Numbered from the stretch's first letter, positions 19,768-29,832 are shown. The stretch: 64,000 nt of DNA from Colwellia maritima (GCF_022669015.1 NZ_JAKKSL010000002.1:992001-1056000), one strand, 5' to 3'. Numbers and translations are program-made. Notes: generated by a model not told the origin, from the sequence alone.

Positions 19768-21444
19768 ATGAGTCGATTTTTTAACAAAAGAAAACATTTT
19801 CACCCCGATAGTCCTTTATTATTTGGCGATCATAGAAAACCGATGACACGTCGTGATTTCATTTCAGTTTGGGTTGCGCACTGGTGGTCATGTCATTTCG
19901 GTGCTTCTGTGCTCAGCTTGTTTTCCAGTCCAAACAAAGCGCATGCAACACTTTCAGCAGATTTAGAAGCCCTAAGAAATAGTTGTGGTATTGATGTTCA
20001 AGGCGCGGGGAAAATTCCCTTCATTAGTTTTGATCTTCTTGGTGGCGCTAATATTGCCGGTTCAAATGTATTAGTGGGAGGTGTTGGTGGTCAACAAGAC
20101 TTCCTTTCAACAACGGGTTATAACAAACTTGGCTTACCTGGTGATATGTCACCCGCAATTGCTAGTCCAAACTTACAACAATCGAATTTCATTAATACGG
20201 ATTTAGGATTAGCTTTTCATTCAGATTCAGCATTTTTACGTGGAATATTAGAAAAAGTATCGCCACAAACCGCTGAAAAAATCAATGGTGCAGTACTACC
20301 AAACCGCTCTGACAATGATACAGCCAATAACCCACACAATCCTATGTATGCCATCGCAGCCTATGGTGCAAATGGCTCTTTAATGCCTTTGATCGGTTCT
20401 AGAAACACTGATTCAGGGGGCAATTCAATGTCACCTTCGCGCTTTATTGATTTAAGTAAACGACCTACAAAAATAGACCGCCCAACTGATGTTACCGGTT
20501 TAGTTGATGTAGGAGACTTATTCAATTTACTTTCGCAAAGCGACGCGGTTGCCGTAATGGAAAGCATTCAGCGTATCAGCGCACAAAAACTGTTACAGGT
20601 CGATAGCCAAGTAACCCGTGATGATGTTATTAAAGACATGATCAACTGTGGTTACGTAAAAAGTGCTGATTTAGCTGACCGATTTGGTAACCCTGCTACG
20701 TTAGATCCGTTACTCGATGTTGATATCGTGGGGCCTGGTGGCATTTTTTCTTTAGCTGAGTTTGATAGCGAACAAGAATTTCAAAAAACAGCCTCTATTA
20801 TGAAGTTGGTAGTTAATGGCTTCTCTGGTCTTGGCACAGTTACCATGGGAGGGTTTGATTATCACACAGGAGATAGAGCCACTGGTGAATTAAGAGATTT
20901 AAGAGCAGGACGCTGTATGGGGGCCTGTTTAGAATATGCGGCAAGACGTAATCAACCACTGATGATGTATGTTTTTAGTGACGGTTCGGTGGCAAGTAAT
21001 GGACGTATTGATGAGTCAGAAAATGGCCGTGGTAAAGGCGAATGGACAGGCGATAATTCATCAACAGGTGCCTCATTTTTTCTCGTTTATAACCCAACAG
21101 GTAAACCACAATTAATGGGGGCAACTACAGAACAAAATGCCATGCATCAACAAATTGGCTATATGCGCCCTGACGCCTCAGTTGAAACGGCATCAGCGCC
21201 ATCAGCAAACAACGTAAATTTATTGGTTGAAACCATCTTGTTAAATTATATGGCATTACATGGTGAGCAAAATAATTTTTCCGCCCTAGTACCAGGACAA
21301 GGCTTAGGTAATACAAGCATGCTAGACACATTAACAGCGTTCCGAGCCCATATTAACCGACTAAACCATCATTACCAGTTAAACAATCAAATTACTACTG
21401 CTGCAGGCCTTTGGAATAATGCATACGCTGCTCATTATCAATAA
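19768..21444 (+). CDS. Tat-exported DUF1501 family protein
   Basis: 558 residues in one open frame. Near residue 28 a twin-arginine motif (TRRDFIS) is followed not by a hydrophobic stretch but by VWVAHWWSCHF; reading one frame over gives GLRTGGHVIS, the usual Tat sequence, before the original frame resumes at GASVLSLFSSPNKAHA. I infer two compensating one-base errors. The mature part has DUF1501-type segments (GGFDYHT, LMMYVFSDG, SSTGASFFLVY). DUF1501 proteins are related to the alkaline phosphatase/sulfatase fold and often sit beside CXXCH proteins, as here. The start has AAGGAAAGG upstream. Its 3' end overlaps the convergent ApbE gene by 50 bases. Activity is unknown. Confidence 0.78.
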   Translation: MSRFFNKRKHFHPDSPLLFGDHRKPMTRRDFISVWVAHWWSCHFGASVLSLFSSPNKAHATLSADLEALRNSCGIDVQGAGKIPFISFDLLGGANIAGSNVLVGGVGGQQDFLSTTGYNKLGLPGDMSPAIASPNLQQSNFINTDLGLAFHSDSAFLRGILEKVSPQTAEKINGAVLPNRSDNDTANNPHNPMYAIAAYGANGSLMPLIGSRNTDSGGNSMSPSRFIDLSKRPTKIDRPTDVTGLVDVGDLFNLLSQSDAVAVMESIQRISAQKLLQVDSQVTRDDVIKDMINCGYVKSADLADRFGNPATLDPLLDVDIVGPGGIFSLAEFDSEQEFQKTASIMKLVVNGFSGLGTVTMGGFDYHTGDRATGELRDLRAGRCMGACLEYAARRNQPLMMYVFSDGSVASNGRIDESENGRGKGEWTGDNSSTGASFFLVYNPTGKPQLMGATTEQNAMHQQIGYMRPDASVETASAPSANNVNLLVETILLNYMALHGEQNNFSALVPGQGLGNTSMLDTLTAFRAHINRLNHHYQLNNQITTAAGLWNNAYAAHYQ

Positions 21445-22414
21445 TAATGACTTCAAAGTCAGGTAGCTTTTCAATTAAGGCTAAACCGTCTGATAAACCT
21501 TTAACAAAAATAGTTGTTGATAGTGCATCAACATAGGTGGGATCTTTACCAATAACAGAAACACTCATCACTTTTCGCGATGAATCTCCTGTTTTAGGGT
21601 TAATGATATGATGGTAGCGAACACCATCTTCGATAAAATAACGCTCGTAATCTCCTGACGTAGAAATAGCTTCATTCTCAAGAGGAATATTAACAGCAGT
21701 TTTATACTCAGCTCTTGGATGTTTAATGCCAACTAACCATGGACGGCCATGCCTATCCCCTAACAAACCGGTGTCTCCACCTGCACTTACCAAAGCATGC
21801 TTAATACCTGCTTTTGCTAATAAGCTTAAACAACGTTTTACCGCATAGCCCTTAGCAATTCCCCCCAAATCAATTTTCACGGCATCATTAGTAAAGTAAA
21901 CAGTGTTATCTTTATCATTTAATATAACTGAAGTGTAATTAATAGCAGGTAAAGTTTGATTAATATCGGTCTGATTAGGGCGTTTCTTTTCTCGAAAATC
22001 ATATTGATAGCCGACTGAGGCATAAGTGATATCAAACGAACCATCACTCAATATTGAAATATCTTGAGCAACGTTAAGTAAATCAAACAATTCTACAGAT
22101 ATTGGAACAGCTTTGTGTGGCGCTTCGCGATTTATTTTGCTGAGTTCACTTTTTTCTTTATATGGACTCATTTTTTGGTCTATTCGTATCATTTCCTGTT
22201 TAACCAACTGGATCAAAGCTAAGGCACGGTTATCATTGCCTATTGTTCCCAGTTGAGGAGTACGTCCTTGCGTTGTTTTCGGATCATCTAACCAAAACTC
22301 AACCTGTGACAAGGTGCCCATGACTTCAAAACTATGTTTCACCCATTGTGCATTGGCAGAAAAAGAAAAAAACAAAAAAATGTATAAAAATCTTATATTG
22401 ATTATTTTTTCCAT
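21395..22414 (-). CDS. apbE: FAD:protein FMN transferase (ApbE)
   Basis: 339 residues with a signal peptide (FLYIFLFFSFSANA) and the ApbE motifs: MSPYKEKSELSKIN, DLGGIAKGYAVKR, SAGGDTGLLG, ISTSGDYERYF and HHIINPKTG. ApbE cleaves FAD and attaches FMN to Ser/Thr of target proteins outside the cytoplasm. No neighbouring protein shows the usual D-x-x-S/T-G-A-T target motif, so the substrate is either elsewhere or of another type. ApbE commonly co-occurs with DUF4266/DUF3570/TlpA genes, which lie 11 kb away across the divergent module. No lipobox is present, so it is likely soluble in the periplasm. The frame is intact. Confidence 0.93.
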   Translation of the reverse strand: MEKIINIRFLYIFLFFSFSANAQWVKHSFEVMGTLSQVEFWLDDPKTTQGRTPQLGTIGNDNRALALIQLVKQEMIRIDQKMSPYKEKSELSKINREAPHKAVPISVELFDLLNVAQDISILSDGSFDITYASVGYQYDFREKKRPNQTDINQTLPAINYTSVILNDKDNTVYFTNDAVKIDLGGIAKGYAVKRCLSLLAKAGIKHALVSAGGDTGLLGDRHGRPWLVGIKHPRAEYKTAVNIPLENEAISTSGDYERYFIEDGVRYHHIINPKTGDSSRKVMSVSVIGKDPTYVDALSTTIFVKGLSDGLALIEKLPDFEVIIIDNEQRMHYSKGLQQ

Positions 22415-22461
22415 TAGACTGACTCCTATCCGTTAATTTATGCTAATAATTAACCAAATTC

Positions 22462-23109
22462 TTATACAAGCAAAACATGCAACTCACTGATAGAATCAAC
22501 AACAGCCTTAGGTTTGAATTGCTGAAGTATTTGATTATTGTGCACACCAAACGTTACCCCTATGCTATCAATACCTGCATTTTGGGCCATTTCTAAATCA
22601 TGACTTGTATCACCAATCATGATTGCTTGATGGGGAGCAATATCTAATTCAGTTAAAATACTATGCAACATTTGAGGATCTGGCTTCGATGCCATTTCAC
22701 TAGCACAACGTGTTGTATTGAAAAAATGGTCGGTGTCACTTATTTTCAATACTCTATTTAAACCTTCTCTGCCTTTACCAGTGGCTACTGCCAATAATGT
22801 ATTCTTTTGTTTTAATGCTACCAACAGCGAATACGCATCATCAAATAATGGTGTTGGTGTGTTATCACCTTCAAGATATTGATATTTATATTCCACTAAC
22901 ATAGCGTCAATTTGTTCAGAGGTTATGTTTAGAAAAAGTTTTTTTAGCCCAACATCCAAACTTAATCCTATAATTTGTTTTACATCTTCATTCGCAGGAA
23001 TAGCTAAACCAACGGTTTTTGCTGCCGATCGCATAGAAGAAACAATACGATCAACAGAATCCATCAAGGTGCCATCCCAATCAAAAATAACTAATTTATA
23101 ACTATGCAT
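22462..23109 (-). CDS. HAD-family phosphatase
   Basis: 215-residue HAD-superfamily hydrolase. Motif I is FDWDGT with nucleophile Asp10 and acid Asp12; motif II is ATGKG; motif III and IV are SKPDPQM and MIGDTSHDLEMA. An alpha-helical cap lies between about residues 15 and 80. It is related to phosphoglycolate phosphatase (Gph) and is often found next to rluC in gammaproteobacteria, 47 bases away here and in the same direction. The substrate cannot be told from the sequence. Confidence 0.9.
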   Translation of the reverse strand: MHSYKLVIFDWDGTLMDSVDRIVSSMRSAAKTVGLAIPANEDVKQIIGLSLDVGLKKLFLNITSEQIDAMLVEYKYQYLEGDNTPTPLFDDAYSLLVALKQKNTLLAVATGKGREGLNRVLKISDTDHFFNTTRCASEMASKPDPQMLHSILTELDIAPHQAIMIGDTSHDLEMAQNAGIDSIGVTFGVHNNQILQQFKPKAVVDSISELHVLLV

Positions 23110-23156
23110 ACTGCCCTTCTACATTGAGATGAATTTATATTGCGATAAATTATTCA

Positions 23157-24167
23157 TTACTCTCTAACTAATTTAGTGAGTAATTTTTCCAAATTCGGTT
23201 CTAATGGTGCTTCAATCTTTATACGTTCTTCCGTTTTTGGATGAGTGAATTCAATACTTGCCGCATGTAGAAACAAGCGTTTAAGCCCTTTACTTTTCAT
23301 CTCAACATCAAAATCTTCATTGCCATATTTAGCATCCATAGCAATAGGATGACCACTGACTTGACAATGAACACGTATTTGATGTGTTCTCCCCGTGACG
23401 GGAAAAGCACGTACTAAGGTAGCACCGCGATAGCGCTCTAATACTTTAAAACGTGTTTCAGACTCTTTACCGTCAATATTGTCTACTATCACCACGCGTT
23501 CTCCTGATTTAAGATCATTCTTTCTTAAGCCTTCAGTAACACGCGTCAATTTAGTTGGCCAATGTCCTTTAACCAATGCCTGATAAAACTTTTGTACATT
23601 TTTACTACGTAATTGTTCATGTAAATGACGAAGTGCTGACCGTTTTTTAGCAACAACTAAGCAACCAGATGTGTCTCGGTCTAGTCGATGTACCAATTCC
23701 AACATACGTGCATCAGGACGCAATGCTCGTAGCGCTTCAATTAAACCAAAACTAAGCCCGCTTCCGCCATGCACTGCCATACCTGACGGTTTATTAATAA
23801 CGATTAACCTATCATCTTCAAACAATATCTGTTTTTCAAGATTAGCTACAATATTTAATCCGGTTGAGACTGGTTCAGTTTTTTCTGACACCCTAATCGG
23901 CGCAATACGTAAAATATCATTCAGTGCAAGTTTGTAAACGGGTTTAATACGTTTTTTGTTAACCCGAATTTCTCCTTTGCGCATTAAACGATATAGATGA
24001 CTTTTGGGCACGCCTTTTAACGTTCTTAATAAAAAATTATCAATACGCTGACCGGCATCTTCAGTATCAATAGTGATAAATCGTACTTGAGGTTTATCAT
24101 GACTGTGATCACTTACTGTGTTTGATTTTTGACTATCGGGCTTCTTTACTTGTGGTTTTTGTGACAT
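23157..24167 (-). CDS. rluC: 23S rRNA pseudouridine synthase RluC
   Basis: 336 residues. An N-terminal S4 RNA-binding domain (about residues 37-95, including GQRIDNFLLRTLKGVPKSHL) precedes an RluA-type catalytic domain with HRLDRDTSG holding the catalytic Asp. The C-terminal part shows GRTHQIRVHCQVSGHPI, typical of the family. RluC modifies uridines 955, 2504 and 2580 of E. coli 23S rRNA. The gene is divergent from rne, the usual gammaproteobacterial order. The Lys/Gln-rich first 25 residues are longer than in E. coli. Confidence 0.94.
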   Translation of the reverse strand: MSQKPQVKKPDSQKSNTVSDHSHDKPQVRFITIDTEDAGQRIDNFLLRTLKGVPKSHLYRLMRKGEIRVNKKRIKPVYKLALNDILRIAPIRVSEKTEPVSTGLNIVANLEKQILFEDDRLIVINKPSGMAVHGGSGLSFGLIEALRALRPDARMLELVHRLDRDTSGCLVVAKKRSALRHLHEQLRSKNVQKFYQALVKGHWPTKLTRVTEGLRKNDLKSGERVVIVDNIDGKESETRFKVLERYRGATLVRAFPVTGRTHQIRVHCQVSGHPIAMDAKYGNEDFDVEMKSKGLKRLFLHAASIEFTHPKTEERIKIEAPLEPNLEKLLTKLVRE

Positions 24168-24737
24168 GGCTTGCGTTTAATTGACATAGATTCATTAATG
24201 AAATGCAGTTTACCATACTTTTTTTAGTGCATTTTAACATTTAAGCTGTTTTTTTATTGGCTTATCTAACTTTATAAGGGATAATAGATGAGTTAATGCT
24301 TGATAAACATTATTTATTGGAAAAAAATTTACAACACAGTAAGTAAATAAGCATTAAATTTTAGAAGTTTTAAAGAGAGACGTAAGAGGCAAACTGCGGC
24401 CACATTAGTATGCATACCTGACTGATATGAATAATATAAGTTAATAGGAAATCGACACACTAATAGTACGGCCTATTGTAATACTAACGCGTGTAACTTG
24501 TTAGAAAAAGCATAAACAGTTTTTATCCCTTAAAAGGTACTAGCCCTGCTCCATAAAGCAATTTATTTAATTAATTTACTTTGCAAAAATAGTTTTCATA
24601 TAACAATAAAACAAGCCAAAAAGAAAGTGTAAAACATCACTAGGCAACATTGTATTGTTAACTAACTTACCTGCAAACTTATAACTTGCAAAGTAAATAC
24701 GCACAGCACATTAGCTGAGCACATAAAGAAACAATAA

Positions 24738-24770
24738 CGCTATGATTTTTCTAAACATCATGTCATAGCG
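24738..24770 (+). promoter_or_regulatory. Hairpin in the rne leader
   Basis: CGCTATGA at 24738-24745 pairs with TCATAGCG at 24763-24770, eight base pairs around a 17-base loop. If transcription starts upstream of it, it would form a stable stem in the leader, analogous in place to leader hairpins of E. coli rne. Confidence 0.5.
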
Positions 24771-24903
24771 GATTAGAAACAATCAAATTATATAACAGCT
24801 TAACGTGGTTTAATGACACGTTAAAGTTGACACCCGTGAGGTTGACAAAATGCTGTTACATCGCTTTAGATTGCACTACTTTGTGTACTAAGCACTAGTG
24901 TGT

Positions 24904-24924
24904 TGTGACTAAAAAAGAGTCACA
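24904..24924 (+). promoter_or_regulatory. Hairpin over the rne ribosome-binding site
   Basis: TGTGACT and AGTCACA form a perfect 7-bp stem with loop AAAAAAG, ending six bases before the rne ATG. The only purine-rich ribosome site (AAGAG) lies in its loop and 3' arm, so folding should limit translation and cleavage by RNase E could affect it. Confidence 0.55.
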
Positions 24925-24930
24925 TAACCT

Positions 24931-27900
24931 ATGAAACGTATGTTAATCAACGCTACCCAATCTGAAGAATTGCGCGTAGCGCTTGTTGATGGTCAAAAAC
25001 TTTACGATTTAGATATCGAAAGCCCTGGTCATGAACAAAAAAAATCGAATATATACAAAGCAAAAATCACCCGTATTGAACCTTCATTAGAAGCAGCTTT
25101 TGTTGACTATGGTGCTGATCGCCATGGTTTCTTACCAATGAAAGAAATTGCCCGAGAATACTTCCCTAAAGGCTATACCTTTCAAGGTCGCCCTAGCATT
25201 AAAGACGTATTGCATGAAGGACAAGAAGTCATTGTTCAAATTGACAAAGAAGAGCGTGGTCAAAAAGGTGCAGCGTTAACAACCTTTATTAGCCTTGCCG
25301 GTAGCTATTTAGTCTTAATGCCAAATAACCCTCGTCTTGGTGGTATTTCTCGCCGTATTGAAGGTGATGAACGTACTGACTTAAAAGCGTCATTAAGTAA
25401 ATTAGATTTACCTAAAGGCATGGGATTAATCGTTCGTACTGCGGGTGTTGGTAAAGCCTATGAAGAATTAGAATGGGATTTAAGTGTTTTAATACACCAC
25501 TGGAAAGCGATAAGTGAAGCAGCCCAAAGTAGAAAAGCTCCTTTTTTAATTCATCAAGAAACAAACCTCATATTACGCGCCATTCGCGATTATTTACGTC
25601 GTGATATAGGCGAAGTTTTGATTGATCGCCCAAAAACATTTGAAAGCGTTAAAAAACATATTGAAGTTGTACGTCCTGATTTTTTAAGTAAAATCAAATT
25701 ATATACTAGTGATGTCCCTTTATTTACGCATTATCAAATAGAAACACAAATTGAAACGGCCTTTCAACGTGAGGTACGTTTACCTTCTGGTGGTTCAATC
25801 GTTATTGACCCAACAGAAGCAATGACTTCAATCGATATTAACTCTGCTCGTGCAACTAAAGGCCATGATATTGAAGAAACAGCATTCAATACTAATTTAG
25901 AAGCGGCTGAAGAAATAGCACGTCAATTACGTTTACGTGATTTAGGTGGTCTTGTTGTCATTGATTTCATTGACATGACTCCTGTACGTCATCAGCGTGA
26001 AGTAGAAAATCGCATGCGCGATTCTGTACGTCAAGATCGAGCTCGTATTCAGTTAGGTCGTATTTCTCGTTTTGGTTTATTAGAAATGTCACGTCAACGT
26101 TTACGCCCTTCAATTGGTGAAACTAGTCAAGGGGTTTGTCCTCGTTGTTGCGGTACCGGCCAAATTCGTGGTGTTGAATCACTTGCTTTATCTATTCTTC
26201 GTTTAATGGAAGAAGAAGCTATTAAAGAAAACACACAACATGTACAAGCACAAGTGCCTGTGCCCGTAGCAACTTATTTACTGAATGAAAAACGTCGCTC
26301 AGTAATGCACATTGAAAAACATCATAGTGTACGTGTATTGATTATTCCTAATCCTCATATGGATACACCGCAATACGAAGTCTTACGTGTTAAAAAAGAT
26401 GAAACAGTAGCAGAGGCAAGCTACGAGATTTCAATTAAACAAGCAGAGCTTGAAGAAGCTAAAATGCCTAAGTTTGATAAAGAACCGGTAAAACGTGATG
26501 AGCCATTAATTCAAGCAATGGGACAAGGAATGGCGGCTCCGAAAGTTGCCCCTAGTGAACCTGTTAACACCGTTACTGCAAGTAAACCAGAACCAAGCAA
26601 CAAGTAAGCCAACAGGTTTCTTTGGTTGGTTAAAAGGCTTGTTTTCTTCAGAAGAAATCCCAGAAAAAACACCTGAAATCACACCTAAACCTGAAAAACG
26701 TGAACCACAACGTAGCCGTCAAGGCCAACGCCGCGGTAACACACGTAACAACCGTGGTGGCAACCGAACTGATGAGCGTAATGAAGATCGCAAAACTGAA
26801 AAACCAAATAATCGCAATACGAAGGTTGCAGATAAAAACCGTAATCCGCGAGATGATCGTAATAACACGAATAAACCGGGAGTTAAAGCGAAGGGGCAAA
26901 ATCAAAAGTCTGACTTTGATAAAAATACACCAATAAAAGAAGAAGTTGCCACAGAACGCCGTCAACGAAGAAATAACCGCAAAAAGGTACGTGTTAATAA
27001 AGCTAAAGTAGAACAAGAGGCTGTGACTAACACGCCAATTGAAAAAACAATCGCTAAAGCAGAGCCTATAGCCAAAAGTACTATTGCTGAAGATGAAATT
27101 ACAGCACAAATCATCAATGATGACGAACAAGTCAATACACAAAATAATGTAGAGTCTAACACTGAGAAGAAAGAAGAACGTTCTCGCAATAGACGTTCAC
27201 CAAGACATTTACGCTCAAATGGACAACGTAAACGTCGCGAGAAAAAACCTGAAGATGCAGAAGGAAATAACGAAGCGATTAAAGCACGTTATCCAGAAAT
27301 AGATGCATCTAATAAAGAAGATACTGTTACAGACATGACCGTTGCTGAACCTGCAGTTACTGAAGCAGTGGTTGCTGAGCCTGCAGTTACTGAAACAGCG
27401 GTTGCTGAGCCTGCAGTTACTGAAACAGCGGTTGCTAAACCTGCAGTTACTGAAGCAGTGGTTGCTAAGCCTGCAGTTACTGAATCAGCGGTTGCTAAGC
27501 CTGCAGTTACTGAAACAGCCGTTGCTAAGCCTGCAGTTACTGAAACAGCCGTTGCTGAGCCTGCAGTTACTGAAACAGCCGTTGCTGAGCCTGCAGTTAC
27601 TGAAACAGCCGTTGCTAAGCCTGCAGTTACTGAAACAGCCGTTGCTGAGCCTGCAGTTACTGAAACAGCCGTTGCTGAGCCTGCAGTTACTGAAGCAGTT
27701 GTTGCTGAGCCTGCAGTTACTGAGGTTGTTACTGAGGTTGTTACTGAGCCTGTAGTTACTGAAACAGCGGTTGCTAAGCCTGCAGTTACTGAGCCGGCGG
27801 TTGCTAATGAAGTGGTTTCTCAAGAAGTGCAACAAGATCTTCCTTTAACCGATAATAACGTTATTGAGAAAACAGTTGAAGAATCTGCTGAAGATGGTGC

Positions 27901-28246
27901 TAGTAAAATTCCTGATGCGCTAAGTTCTAATAAAGAACCGGCGTTAGAAGTATCAGAAGATGAGACTAATTCAAATGAAAAAGTGAAAAAAGTTGAATCA
28001 AAAACAACGAAAAAATCACCACCTAAAGATAAAAAGTTAGCACGACAAGTGAAAAAGACTAACCGTTTAAATGGTCGAGCTTCTTCTCCGATGACAAAAA
28101 CAGAAACAATCACCACTATCAACGAGATTCCAACTAGCTTTATGGCTAATGAAGATCGTATGGTGCATCAAGTTTCAGGTCGTACAGCCATCGCTGCTGA
28201 TGTAAAAAGCAGAAGCTCTGCTGCCGCGACAAAACCCACTTTATAA
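24931..28246 (+). CDS. rne: Ribonuclease E, frameshifted
   Basis: About 1104 residues after removal of one base near 26590. N-terminal catalytic half: S1 domain in residues 35-120, catalytic Asp302 ([12 protein letters not shown]) and Asp345 ([10 protein letters not shown]), Zn-link CPRCCGTG near 404. After the break comes FFGWLKGLF, which matches the amphipathic membrane-binding helix of RNase E, then an Arg/Asn-rich RNA-binding stretch, a 30-bp tandem repeat encoding [14 protein letters not shown] units, and a C-terminus with RASSPMTK, the likely PNPase-binding site. The degradosome scaffold is therefore present. Because rne is essential and both halves keep family features, the frameshift is almost certainly a sequence error. 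Confidence 0.93.
27341..27815 (+). repeat. 30-bp tandem repeats in the RNase E scaffold
   Basis: Thirteen contiguous 30-bp units (27341-27730) of gttgctgagcctgcagttac plus ten bases, encoding VA(E/K)PAVTE(T/A/S)(A/V), followed by a degenerate unit and one more copy. The period is a multiple of three, so copy number can change without breaking the frame. The repeat is almost free of bulky residues and likely forms a disordered spacer between RNA-binding and PNPase-binding parts. Confidence 0.93.
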
Positions 28247-28264
28247 GCGCTAAAGCGCTTATAA
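28241..28264 (+). other. Perfect palindrome over the rne stop codon
   Basis: TTATAAGCGC and GCGCTTATAA form a 10-bp stem with loop TAAA, containing the rne stop (28244-28246). It may protect the transcript end before the terminator. Confidence 0.75.
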
Positions 28265-28270
28265 AGTAAA

Positions 28271-28301
28271 GCCAGTTGTTAGTAATAACAACTGGCTTTT
28301 T
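28271..28301 (+). terminator. rne terminator
   Basis: GCCAGTTGTTA at 28271 and TAACAACTGGC form an 11-bp stem with loop GTAA, followed by five T, a classic intrinsic terminator. Confidence 0.9.
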
Positions 28302-28370
28302 AATATGCGAAAGAAAGTTTTGCCAAATACAAGGCATTTATTTCAATAACGAGTACGTCTAATTATTAAA

Positions 28371-28577
28371 TAACCTCAGCTTAATAAATCTTTCTAAAAT
28401 GGCTATTTTTACTAACTTCTTCGTTAAATTCACTTGCACTAGACCACTATTGACGCGTAAATTTGCCTTGCTTATTTTGCGGACTAAAGTAGAAAAATCA
28501 TCTCATTATAGTGATAACAGGGAAATTAAACACTAATTTTCAATCAGTTAAGAACTTCTTAACCCGAGTTGAGGTTA
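28371..28577. mobile_element. MITE-like repeat, long copy
   Basis: About 207 bases bounded by TAACCTCA and TGAGGTTA (8-bp inverted ends). The first 25 bases and last 43 bases match a second element at 43941-44022, which lacks most of the interior. No coding capacity. The right end provides the TAA stop of the neighbouring aminotransferase gene. Confidence 0.6.
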
Positions 28578-29721
28578 ATTATTTATCACAGCAGCTAAAC
28601 GCTCAACGGCAACACCTAACGACTCTGTATTAGCATTCGTAAAATTCAAACGAAGTGCAGACGTTTGACATGTTCGGTCATGATAAAATACTGAACTTGG
28701 AACAACGGCAACACCATTTTCCAATGCCGACTTAGCTAACGCATCTACATCACATTCAGGTAATGTCAGCCAAACAAACATTCCTCCATCAACAGTATTT
28801 ATATGGCACTGAGGTTGTAAATAAATGGATAATTGTTGAATTAATGCCTTATATCGCACGTAATAAACCTGTCGTAACTTAGCCAAATGTTGATCAAACT
28901 CATTGTGTTGTAGCAAATCTAACAATACAGCTTGCATTGGAATACTAGAATGCAAATCAGATACTTGTTTCACAGTATTAAGTTGTGCTATCCATTTAGC
29001 TTTCGCCGTAACCAAACCTAACCTTATACCCGGTGTTGCAATTTTAGAGTATGATCGTAATACCATTGAATGCTCAGGACAAAAGCTTGATACTAGCGGT
29101 AACGAACTGCCATTAAAGCGCAACTCTCTATAAGGAACATCTTCGATTAAAGTGACATTATATCTCTGACACAAGAAAGCGACCTGTTGGCGTACTGCTA
29201 AAGACCAAAGATACGCCTGTTGGGTTATGAAAATCAGGTACGGCATAAAATAATGTAACATCACTCGTAGCAAAACATGTCTCTAATTCGTCTAAATCTG
29301 GACCATCACAACGTTGAGAAATACTCTCAATGTTGGCTTGCGCAAGACTAAATACCTGAATTGCGCCTAAATAGCTTGGTGCTTCCATGACTATTGTATC
29401 GCCCGGATTAATAAATGAGCGAGCGATAAGATCTAAGCCTTGTTGTGAGCCAGTACAAACAATACCCTCATGTGACGACAGCAATTGATAATGTTCTCTA
29501 AAATGCGCAAGTAGCGGAGCATACCCTGCCGTATTTCCATATTGGAATAACTCAGGCCTATTGGGTAAATCTTTTAATGATTTAGCCATTAGTTCAAGGG
29601 GAAATTTATCGTTAGCAGGTAATCCTCCGACCAAAGATATAACGCCCGGTGCGCATGCAGCATCTAAAATTTCTCGGATATAAGATGGTTGAATATTTTG
29701 TAACGATTTAGCTAAGTTCAT
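28575..29721 (-). CDS. PLP-dependent aminotransferase, class I/II fold (MocR-domain type), frameshifted
   Basis: About 381 residues joining 29721-29160 and the frame ending at 28575, with the shift near 29220 in DFHNPTG-VS/WSLAVRQQV. The fold type I features are clear: SLVGGLPANDKFP near the start, GSQQGLDLIAR, VPDFHNPTG and the PLP lysine in RSYSKIATPGIRLG. It resembles the aminotransferase domain of MocR regulators and 2-aminoadipate/multi-substrate aminotransferases, but has no N-terminal winged helix, so it is likely an enzyme. It is divergent from an AraC-type regulator 111 bases away. The final codon belongs to the adjacent MITE-like repeat. Confidence 0.82.
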
Positions 29722-29832
29722 GGTGGATACACTCTGTTAATATTAGCTAAGAGAGTACATTAGCTTGAGTTATTTTACTTGTCCGTTTATGCTCTATTAC
29801 ATATCCAATTATGCTCGAAATAATAATACATC

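Larger units (their letters stand above)
24168..24930. promoter_or_regulatory. Long rluC/rne intergenic region and rne leader
   Basis: 763 bases without a credible gene. In E. coli rne has a 361-nt leader through which RNase E limits its own synthesis. Here two hairpins are visible near the gene (24738-24770 and 24904-24924), and two TTGACA hexamers (24827 and 24842) may be -35 elements, the second 17 bases from a weak -10 (TTTAGA). An rluC promoter must also lie here but was not identified. Confidence 0.55.

Noticed and set aside
24168..24930. Protein-coding gene in the rluC/rne gap
   Set aside because: No ORF of reasonable length with a ribosome site and protein-like composition was found.
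27342..27835. Long ORFs on both strands within the rne repeat
   Set aside because: They are other frames of a 30-bp in-frame repeat; leucine- or Cys/Ser/Arg-rich repeats result from the same DNA.
24931..28246. Programmed ribosomal frameshifting in rne
   Set aside because: No slippery heptamer with a following structure was recognised, and similar breaks occur in many unrelated genes.
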